6,888 nt of DNA. It comes from Bacillota bacterium (GTDB lineage: Bacteria; Bacillota; Sulfobacillia; RBS10-35). Positions 1 to 5,657 of the stretch are shown here, piece by piece. The DNA lies in the NCBI GenBank assembly GCA_029960865.1, contig JASBVX010000074.1, positions 1 through 6,888 of the forward strand. The letters run 5' to 3'. Made by a program: the position numbers and the translations under genes. The notes under the pieces were generated by a model that saw only the letters and a program-made list of their open reading frames with translations, did no database searches and was not told the origin of the DNA. Each line of letters opens with the position of its first letter. Position 1 is the first letter of the stretch.

Positions 1-854
1 TTTTTGTCCAGTTCTTGCAGGATCCCCAGCCAGATGGTGGGCACCCCTGCCGTGATGGTGACCCTGGCCTCCTGAATATCCTCCAGAAGGCTAATGGGAT
101 CCAGATAGGGACCGGGGAAAACCTGCTTTGCCCCCACCATGGTGGCGGCAAAGGGGATGCCCCATGCATTAACGTGGAACATGGGCACCACGGGCATCAC
201 CGCATCCCTTTCGGAAAGGCCTACCGCATCGGGGAGGGCGATCCCCAGGGAGTGAAGGACCAAGGCCCGATGGTTGTAGAGAACCCCCTTGGGCCGCCCC
301 GTGGTGCCGGAGCTGTAGCACATGGCCGCCGCCTCCCGCTCATCCAGGGAAAGCTCCTCGTACCGGCTGAGATCGGCCGCCCGGAGAAGGGCTTCGTAGT
401 CCAGGTATCCCGGCGGCACTTCTCCCGGCGCCCCCATGACCACCACATGATCCAGGTGGACTTTATCCTTGATGGCCTCAAACAGCCGCAAGAGGGTGTA
501 GTCCACCAAAAGGATCCGGTCCTGGGCATGGTTCATGATGTAGACCAAATCTTGGGGGGGAAGGCGCAGGTTGGCGGTGTGGAGAATCCCTCCCGCGGCG
601 GGGATCCCGAAATAAGCCTCTAGGTGGGTATAGTTGTTCCAGGCCAGGGTGGCCACCCGTTCCCCCCGGCGAAGCCCCAGGTCCTTCAGGGCCACGGCCA
701 ATTTCTTCGCCCGCTCGATGAACTCCTTGTAGGTATAGCGGTGAAAACTCTTATCGGGCATGCGGGTGACGATCTCCCGGTTGCCAAAGAGCATCTCCGC
801 CCGCCTCAAGATGGCATTGGTCGTCAGCTGCGCGTCCATCATCAAGCCTTGCAT
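1..854 (-). CDS. AMP-forming medium/long-chain fatty acyl-CoA synthetase (C-terminus outside window)
   Basis: Activates a fatty acid with ATP to an acyl-adenylate and then transfers it to CoA, in the cytoplasm at the entry to beta-oxidation or lipid synthesis. Only the first 284 residues are present; the family is about 540 long, so the adenylate-forming hinge and the C-terminal lysine are beyond the window. Visible: the ATP-binding motif YSSGTTGRPKG at residues 180-190 and the PMFHVNAWG motif around residues 224-231, typical of this ligase group. The sequence from about residue 50 (RVATLAWNN, HLEAYFGIP, LHTANLRL) resembles, from memory, the Thermus thermophilus long-chain acyl-CoA synthetase. 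The ATG at 854 is chosen because AAAGGAGG lies six bases upstream. It follows the other ligase after a 26-base gap and is probably in the same operon. Chain-length preference cannot be read from the sequence. Confidence 0.93.
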   Translation of the reverse strand, partial: MQGLMMDAQLTTNAILRRAEMLFGNREIVTRMPDKSFHRYTYKEFIERAKKLAVALKDLGLRRGERVATLAWNNYTHLEAYFGIPAAGGILHTANLRLPPQDLVYIMNHAQDRILLVDYTLLRLFEAIKDKVHLDHVVVMGAPGEVPPGYLDYEALLRAADLSRYEELSLDEREAAAMCYSSGTTGRPKGVLYNHRALVLHSLGIALPDAVGLSERDAVMPVVPMFHVNAWGIPFAATMVGAKQVFPGPYLDPISLLEDIQEARVTITAGVPTIWLGILQELDK

Positions 855-860
855 CGTCCT

Positions 861-868
861 CCTCCTTT
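861..868 (-). promoter_or_regulatory. Shine-Dalgarno site for the downstream acyl-CoA synthetase
   Basis: Reads AAAGGAGG on the minus strand, six bases before the ATG at 854, and lies in the 26-base gap between the two ligase genes. It is a near-perfect anti-SD match and fixes this start over the later in-frame ATGs at codons 5 and 6. Confidence 0.85.
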
Positions 869-880
869 CCCGGTCAAACC

Positions 881-2431
881 CTATGCCTCTTCTTTGGCAA
901 ACTTGTCCCGGAGCTCCCGCTTCAGGATCTTTCCCGAGGCGTTGCGGGGAAGGTCCTCCACGAAATAGACGGTCTTGGGCACCTTGAAAGGGGCCAGCCT
1001 CCCTTTGACGTGCTCGATGAGCTCTTCTTCCGTGGCCGTCTTCCCTTCCTTCAAGACCACCACTGCCGTCACCTTCTCGATCCAGACGGGGTCGGGCAGG
1101 GCAATGACGGCCACCTCCGAAACGGCGTCATGGGTATAGAGGGCTTCTTCCACCTCCCGGCTAGCCACCTGAACCCCGCCGGTGTTGATGACATCTTTCA
1201 CCCGGTCCACCACATAGAGGTAACCCCCTTCATCCAGGTAGCCCAGATCCCCCGAATGAAACCACCCTCCAGCGAAGGCCTCCCGGCTCTCTTCGTCCTT
1301 GTCCCAGTAGCCCACCATCAGATGGGGCGAGCGATGGACGATCTCCCCCAGCTCCCCCGGAGCCACATCCTCCATCTTCTCGTTGACCACGCGAGTCTCC
1401 ACCAGAAGGGCCGGCCTTCCCGCTGAAGCCGGCCGCTCATCGTGGTCTTCCGGGCGCAGGACCGTGGCCAAAGGGGCGATCTCCGTCTGGCCGTAGCAGT
1501 TGTAAGGAGCAACCCCATGGAGCCTTTCCCGGAGCTGCTGCAGCACCGGGACCGGCATGATGGAAGTCCCGTAGTAGGCTTTTTTCAAGTGAGGAAACCG
1601 GGTCCCCTGGAAATCATCCCGCCGCAGATACTGGATCCAGACGGTAGGAGGAGCGAAAAAGGAGGTGATGCCTTCCTTCTCCAGGATGGGGAAGGTGATC
1701 TCGGGGCTGGCGGCCTCGGCGACAAAAGAAGTGGCTCCCACCAGGAGCTGGGGCATCAAAAAGACATGCATCTGGGCGGAATGGTAGAGGGGAAGGGCGT
1801 GAAGGCTGCGATCGTCTCCCTTTTGATCCAGATCGACGATGCAGCTCACGTACTCCGCGAGAAGGGAACGGTGAGTCAGCATGGCCCCTTTGGGAAGGGC
1901 AGTGGTCCCTGAAGTGTAGAGGAGCTGAGCCACATCTTCTTCGTGGAGGTCCAGTTCCGGTTCCTCGCTGCTATATTTCTCGTCAGCGGCGGCGGAAAGG
2001 ATCTCCCCGAAGGTGAGAAGATCCCCAAAACCCAGGCGATGGGCCCCTTGCTCCACCGGGCCCCTGAGGCTCTCATCGAAGACCAGCAGGGAACTCCCCG
2101 ATTGCCCGACGATGTAGAGAAGCTCTTCTCCCGCCAGCATGTAGTTGATGGGCACGTGGATGATCCCTGCTTTGAGACACGACAGCCAAAGAAGAACGTA
2201 GCTGTCGCTGTTGCGCCCGTAGGCGCTGAGGCGATCCCCCGGCTTCAGACCTTTCTCCAAAAGAAAGTGGGCCAGCCGATTGGCGGCTTTGTCCAGCTCT
2301 CCGTAGGTCCAGCGGCGACCACCATACACTAAGGCTTCTTTTTCCGGGTATCGCCTGACGCTCCGGCGAAGGGCATCGGAAAGGGTGTTGCGCCAGGCCC
2401 GGCGGCGCTCCGTCTCCAGTTCTCTCACCAT
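881..2431 (-). CDS. AMP-forming fatty acyl-CoA synthetase (ANL superfamily)
   Basis: A complete 516-residue ligase that converts a carboxylic acid, ATP and CoA to acyl-CoA, AMP and pyrophosphate. Motifs, numbered from the ATG at 2431: P-loop-like YTSGTTALPKG at 172-182 (Ala replaces the usual second Gly), LPLYHSAQMHVF at about 213-224, YGQTE at 313-317, GWFHSGDLGYLDEGGY at 389-404, the hinge VVDRVKD at 407-413, and the catalytic lysine in NASGKILK near 501. All the expected catalytic elements are present. LPLYHSAQ and GGVQVASREVEE match a common bacterial fatty acyl-CoA synthase group, but the substrate is uncertain. A TTG seven codons upstream (2452) is in frame; the ATG is preferred because AAGGGGAG sits eight bases before it and the TTG lies inside the preceding gene. 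The previous gene's stop is only four bases upstream, suggesting coupled translation. Confidence 0.93.
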   Translation of the reverse strand: MVRELETERRRAWRNTLSDALRRSVRRYPEKEALVYGGRRWTYGELDKAANRLAHFLLEKGLKPGDRLSAYGRNSDSYVLLWLSCLKAGIIHVPINYMLAGEELLYIVGQSGSSLLVFDESLRGPVEQGAHRLGFGDLLTFGEILSAAADEKYSSEEPELDLHEEDVAQLLYTSGTTALPKGAMLTHRSLLAEYVSCIVDLDQKGDDRSLHALPLYHSAQMHVFLMPQLLVGATSFVAEAASPEITFPILEKEGITSFFAPPTVWIQYLRRDDFQGTRFPHLKKAYYGTSIMPVPVLQQLRERLHGVAPYNCYGQTEIAPLATVLRPEDHDERPASAGRPALLVETRVVNEKMEDVAPGELGEIVHRSPHLMVGYWDKDEESREAFAGGWFHSGDLGYLDEGGYLYVVDRVKDVINTGGVQVASREVEEALYTHDAVSEVAVIALPDPVWIEKVTAVVVLKEGKTATEEELIEHVKGRLAPFKVPKTVYFVEDLPRNASGKILKRELRDKFAKEEA

Positions 2432-2435
2432 CACC

Positions 2436-3356
2436 TCATCTCCCCTTGGCAAGACTCCCTGGAGGGCCGGAAGGACCTTCTCCCATCACCTCCCTTTCCC
2501 TTCCCAGCCCTGTCAGCGGCACGTCCATCGCTTTAGCCCAGGCTTCCCACTCCTCCACCGACCTCCGGAGAAACCCTTCCGCCAGGGCCCTTTCCACCTC
2601 CGGCCATGTGTCCCTTTGCCCAAGGCGCTGCGGATCCACCCCCATCTCCCCACATAGGCGCCAGGCAAACTTCTCCTCCAGAGCCGCCACCGCCACCCAG
2701 CCATCCCGGGCCCGGTAGAAGCGGTAGAGGGGGTAAGCTCCTCCTAGAAGGCCTTCAGGGGCCGTCAGGCCGCAGCGCCAGGGAGCCGCCCAGAGGCGGG
2801 CCGCTTCCTGCAGGCTCACCACCGCTTGTCGCTGGGGAATGCGGCGCTCCCGGCAGAGAAAGAGGGCCAAAGCCTCCTGGACAGCCCTCTGGGCTCCCGC
2901 CAGATCGGAGACAAGGGTCAAAGGGAGGGCCGGGGGTTTCACCATCCCCAGCTGGGTGACATAGGTGAGATCGTGGCCCGGCTCTTCTTCCCTCCCCGCT
3001 CCGTAACCCACCAGAAGGACGTGCAAAAGCTTTGGATAGAGGGGAAAAAGGCGATCGGGATCCAGCCCCAGGCGGGCGAGGGAGGAAGGCCTCTGGGAGG
3101 TCAGGAGAAGATCGGTTTGGGAAAGCCGTTCGTGAAGAATCCGCTGGCCCTCTGGAGCCTTTAGATCCAGGGTCAGCACTTCCTGGTCCCGGATCAGCTC
3201 CTGATACCAGGAAGGGGCCACCTTCCGCAGGGGATCGCCCCCAGGCGGCTCCACCTTGGTGATCCGCGCCCCCAGTTCCCTGAGGCGGAAGGCCGCTACA
3301 GGGCCCGGAACGTTGAGGGCGGTGGAAAGAACCGTTAACCCATCCAGGGGCAGCAT
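2436..3356 (-). CDS. CaiB/BaiF (class III CoA-transferase) family protein, alpha-methylacyl-CoA racemase-like, short
   Basis: 306 residues from the ATG at 3356. The N-terminus (PLDGLTVL, then RLRELGARITKVEPPGGDPLR at about 24-44) is the CoA-binding start typical of this family. The segment GHDLTY (127-132) followed by LTLVSDLAG (146-154) aligns by eye with the racemase His126/Asp156 region, giving H128 and D151 as likely proton-transfer residues. DGWVAVAALEEKF (218-230) also fits, with E227 near the position of the third racemase active-site residue. These features favour a racemase of 2-methylacyl-CoA esters over a CoA transferase. The protein ends soon after DVPLTGL (278-284), so it lacks roughly the last 50 residues of typical racemases. 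The start is chosen on an upstream GGTGA; an in-frame ATG at 3440 would overlap folK. Two acyl-CoA ligases follow immediately, supporting a role in branched acyl-CoA metabolism. Confidence 0.85.
   Translation of the reverse strand: MLPLDGLTVLSTALNVPGPVAAFRLRELGARITKVEPPGGDPLRKVAPSWYQELIRDQEVLTLDLKAPEGQRILHERLSQTDLLLTSQRPSSLARLGLDPDRLFPLYPKLLHVLLVGYGAGREEEPGHDLTYVTQLGMVKPPALPLTLVSDLAGAQRAVQEALALFLCRERRIPQRQAVVSLQEAARLWAAPWRCGLTAPEGLLGGAYPLYRFYRARDGWVAVAALEEKFAWRLCGEMGVDPQRLGQRDTWPEVERALAEGFLRRSVEEWEAWAKAMDVPLTGLGREREVMGEGPSGPPGSLAKGR
2440..2447 (-). promoter_or_regulatory. Shine-Dalgarno site inside the end of the racemase-like gene
   Basis: Reads AAGGGGAG on the minus strand, eight bases before the ATG at 2431. 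It lies within the last codons (Lys-Gly-Arg) of the preceding gene, so terminating ribosomes cover it. This decides the ligase start against the upstream TTG. Confidence 0.7.
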
Positions 3357-3359
3357 GGT

Positions 3360-3370
3360 CCTCACCCTTT
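3360..3370 (-). promoter_or_regulatory. Shine-Dalgarno region for the racemase-like gene
   Basis: Reads AAAGGGTGAGG on the minus strand. GGTGA is five bases from the ATG at 3356. It lies in the 59-base gap after folK and supports this start rather than the upstream ATG at 3440. The seven bases at 3366-3372 could pair with 3396-3402 (CCTTTGG with CCAAAGG, 23-base loop); this is weak and probably incidental. Confidence 0.65.
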
Positions 3371-3415
3371 GGCGTTTCCCTCCCCATTCGCTGCCCCAAA
3401 GGAGAATCCCTTTTT

Positions 3416-3910
3416 TCAAGGAGGGCTTTTCTCGATCCAAGACGGCCCCTGGTACCGTTGGAGACCCTGGAAAGCAAGATGCAAAAGGGCATCCCAGGGG
3501 TTACCCCCTCCGGGAAAGGGAAGGAAAGGGGCCATCTCCGCCAGGGGCACCAGGAGGAAAGACCGCTCCAGAAGGCCTGGGTACGGGAGCACCAAATTTT
3601 CTTCCTGGATGATGGCATCCTCGAAAAAGAGGAGATCCAGGTCCACCCGATGTCCAAGCCGCTCCCGGGCCATCTCCTCCTCGATCCTCTGCAAGTGCTG
3701 AAAAAAGGGGCGCAAGGGAAGCATCGTTTCCACTGCCAAAACGGCATTCAAAAAGGGAGGCCCTTTGGCTTCCCCGAAGGGCTCTGTTTCATAGAGGGAG
3801 GACGCCTTCAGGAAGCGGACCTTCCCCCCTTCCAGAAGGCGAGCCACCGCCTCCCGCAGGGGCTCCTCGCCCCCCGGCTTAGGGATCCCCACCGCCACCC
3901 AAGCCTTCAT
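3416..3910 (-). CDS. folK: 2-amino-4-hydroxy-6-hydroxymethyldihydropteridine pyrophosphokinase (HPPK), divergent
   Basis: HPPK transfers pyrophosphate from ATP to 6-hydroxymethyl-7,8-dihydropterin, the step before dihydropteroate synthase in folate synthesis. The protein has 164 residues, a normal length. Recognisable signatures: SSLYETEPFG (37-46), PPFLNAVLAVET (51-62), VDLDLLFFED (89-98) with D90 and D92 as the expected Mg-binding pair, and LPYPGLLERSFLLVPLAEMAP (108-128). Two parts are unusual. The N-terminal loop reads VGIPKPGGEEPLREAV where the family normally has GLGSNLGD. The stretch before the DLD motif is MARERLGHRVDLD, shorter than the usual R-x-x-R-x-G-P-R-x-x-DLD. No other folate gene is in the window. 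The ATG overlaps the upstream effector stop as ATGA, and only a weak GAGG precedes it, so expression probably depends on translational coupling. Identification is firm; full activity is less certain. Confidence 0.87.
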   Translation of the reverse strand: MKAWVAVGIPKPGGEEPLREAVARLLEGGKVRFLKASSLYETEPFGEAKGPPFLNAVLAVETMLPLRPFFQHLQRIEEEMARERLGHRVDLDLLFFEDAIIQEENLVLPYPGLLERSFLLVPLAEMAPFLPFPGGGNPWDALLHLAFQGLQRYQGPSWIEKSPP

Positions 3911-5595
3911 GCCTCGCGGGGCTGGGGGTAGGGGCGAAAGCGAACGTGGCGAAAGACCGACTTTCGCACCACCTGGCCATCTCCCGTCTCCTCCACCTCC
4001 ACCTCCCGCCGGGTGGTGGAGTACACGGGGAGCATAGCCAGGAAGCGGGCCTTCTCGATGGCCCAGACGGTGGCCCCGTATTCCCCTTGGATGAGGACAT
4101 AGTCCCCCGGCTGGCCTTCTTCCTCCAGCCAACGGCCGATAGGCGCCAAGTCCTCCTCCAGGTCCTCCACCGATGGGTCGATCTGGGACCAGATCGTTTG
4201 CAGATCTTCCGGAAGGTAGGTGCATCCGCCCACCCCCAGGGTCCGGCGGGCATCGGCTTCCTGTTCGGGAAGGAGCTTGTGGGAGAGGAGGATCAACAGG
4301 CGGGGCTCATAGGGAGCCTCTTCCGAGGGGCCCGCCACCTTATCCATTTGCTCCATGAGTTCCTGGGCCATTTTCAGGTGCTCCTCCAGGCGCCGGGCCA
4401 GGGTTTCGCTGCTGGTCTTTTCCTTGGGATCCTGGGCGATGCCGCCATGGTTGATGGCGTTGCGGGTATGGACGATGGGAGAAAAGTTCTTTTGGATGAT
4501 TTCGGCGAGGGGGGCCAGGGGGTGGTCTCCTTCTTTTCGGGGGAGCTGGCCTCTCCCCCGGACCCCCACATAGGCGGTGATGGCTCGACCCGCCTTTTGT
4601 CGGTGGTCCTTATTTTGAGGATCCAACCCCAGGATTTCGACCCCTTTGCTGATGACGGCCTCCACCAGAAACGTGTAGCCCTGCTGGATGTAGCCATGCT
4701 CCTGGCACCAGCGGGCAGCTGCCAAACCGATCCGGGAAAGGGGGAGGTCCTTTTCCATATCGTCCTGCACCAAGCGGAACTTGTCCTCAATCTTCTCCAA
4801 AAGGGGGTCCAGAAGGGGGAAGACATCGAAGGACACTGCTTTGCTCTTCTCCAGTCTCTCTTGGATCGCCGCCACATTGCCCGGCAGGCGAAGGGTGCGG
4901 CAGGTGGCGATGTTCTCGTGGAAATCCTCGAGGCTTCTCACCAGGTTTTTCTGGGCCACCAGGGCGCTGTGATCCCCTCTTTTCTTGCCGCCGAAGACCG
5001 CTTTGGCCACAGATTGGGCTACCTCCTGCAGGGCACGGGCATCCCCCGTCTGGAGGTAGGTGCGGGTCCCGTGGGTCCAGTCGAGCAGCTGCACCAAAGG
5101 GGTCAGATCCATGATGGGATGGACCGCCTGGCCCTGGCGGTACATCCCGTAGTAGAGGCCCCCCACCTCCACGCCTTTCAAAACCCGACCATACTCCACC
5201 ACCCCGTAGGCGAAGAGAGAAAAGAAACGAAAGCCGTGGGTGACGTCGAAAAAGAGGGTATCTTGCGGCTCCAGGATCTCCAGGAGACGGCGATAGAGTT
5301 CCCAGAGGCTCTTTTCACTTTCGTCGCCGGAGATGGAGAGATCTTTTATGTAAGCGGGCAACCCTCTTTCCCGAAAGGCAGCTCCCAGGGCCTCTTTCAG
5401 GGCCGGAAAGTTCCTTTCCCGGGCCTCCTCCGTCAGGAGGATCACCACCTGATCTTCCCCGCCCCAATCCCGCGAAAGGAGGCGAAAGAGGGCTTCCTGC
5501 ACAAAACGGGTGGGAGGAAGAACCTCTTCCCCCCAGGTGTAGACAGCTTCCTTATAGGGCTGGGTCCCTAGAAAGGAGATGAGCTTTTTGGCCAC
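3907..5595 (-). CDS. CRISPR type III CARF-HEPN effector (Csx1/TM1812 family) fused to a Csx20-like C-terminal domain
   Basis: 562 residues from the GTG at 5595. Residues 1 to about 195 form a CARF domain of the TM1812 type: KKLISFLGT (3-11), VVILLTEEA (50-58), FFDVTHGFR (115-123), YYG (148-150) and MDLT (162-165). CARF domains bind cyclic oligoadenylates made by Cas10. A mostly helical middle leads to a HEPN domain whose RNAINH motif (R378, N379, H383) matches the RNxxxH active site of Csx1/Csm6 RNases. From about residue 430 a further domain begins (LLILLSHKLLPEQEADARR, YLPEDLQTIWS, then GDYVLIQGEYGAT at 497-509, and a FRHVRFRPY end) that I recognise as Csx20-like. That family belongs with the predicted ring nucleases that degrade or bind cyclic oligoadenylate. 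An ATG at 5691 is in frame but lies inside the upstream gene; the GTG has an AGGAGG six bases away and gives the usual family N-terminus. It overlaps folK by four bases. No cas10 or array is in view. Confidence 0.88.
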   Translation of the reverse strand: MAKKLISFLGTQPYKEAVYTWGEEVLPPTRFVQEALFRLLSRDWGGEDQVVILLTEEARERNFPALKEALGAAFRERGLPAYIKDLSISGDESEKSLWELYRRLLEILEPQDTLFFDVTHGFRFFSLFAYGVVEYGRVLKGVEVGGLYYGMYRQGQAVHPIMDLTPLVQLLDWTHGTRTYLQTGDARALQEVAQSVAKAVFGGKKRGDHSALVAQKNLVRSLEDFHENIATCRTLRLPGNVAAIQERLEKSKAVSFDVFPLLDPLLEKIEDKFRLVQDDMEKDLPLSRIGLAAARWCQEHGYIQQGYTFLVEAVISKGVEILGLDPQNKDHRQKAGRAITAYVGVRGRGQLPRKEGDHPLAPLAEIIQKNFSPIVHTRNAINHGGIAQDPKEKTSSETLARRLEEHLKMAQELMEQMDKVAGPSEEAPYEPRLLILLSHKLLPEQEADARRTLGVGGCTYLPEDLQTIWSQIDPSVEDLEEDLAPIGRWLEEEGQPGDYVLIQGEYGATVWAIEKARFLAMLPVYSTTRREVEVEETGDGQVVRKSVFRHVRFRPYPQPREA

Positions 5596-5599
5596 GCCG

Positions 5600-5608
5600 C
5601 TCCTCCTC
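5600..5608 (-). promoter_or_regulatory. Shine-Dalgarno site deciding the GTG start of the CARF-HEPN effector
   Basis: Reads GAGGAGGAG on the minus strand. The core AGGAGG (5602-5607) is six bases before the GTG at 5595. It supports a start at GTG GCC AAA AAG (product VAKKLISFLG, with an initiator Met) rather than at the ATG at 5691. Confidence 0.8.
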
Positions 5609-5629
5609 GCCTTTCCTGTGTGGAGGAGG
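5602..5629 (-). promoter_or_regulatory. Possible hairpin masking the effector's ribosome binding site
   Basis: On the minus strand CCTCCTC (5629-5623) is exactly complementary to GAGGAGG (5608-5602), separated by 14 bases. The second arm is the Shine-Dalgarno sequence of the effector gene. A one-base-shifted alternative pairing (5622-5628 with 5600-5606) is equally long. A seven-pair, GC-rich stem could reduce initiation. Purine-rich ribosome sites can find such partners by chance, so this is only suggestive. Confidence 0.35.
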
Positions 5630-5657
5630 TTTTCGACTTCTGCCCCGCCGGTTCCTT

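Noticed and set aside
15..623. A 202-codon plus-strand open frame at the window start
   Set aside because: It is antisense to the acyl-CoA synthetase, whose conserved motifs are on the minus strand, and shows low-complexity Gly/Pro/His-rich composition.
3366..3402. CCTTTGG/CCAAAGG inverted repeat between folK and the racemase-like gene, as a possible terminator
   Set aside because: It has only seven pairs with a 23-base loop and no following T-run on the transcribed strand. The downstream gene is closely spaced, so it is more likely chance.
2755..3747. A 330-codon minus-strand frame overlapping folK and the racemase-like gene
   Set aside because: Its product is Gly/Ser/Pro-rich and unrelated to any family. 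Both overlapping genes have conserved motifs in their own frames.
3946..5571. A 541-codon open frame on the plus strand opposite the CARF-HEPN gene
   Set aside because: It mirrors a long G+C-rich gene, has no recognisable protein motifs and has histidine/glycine/leucine-rich, shadow-like composition. The minus-strand frame carries clear family motifs throughout.
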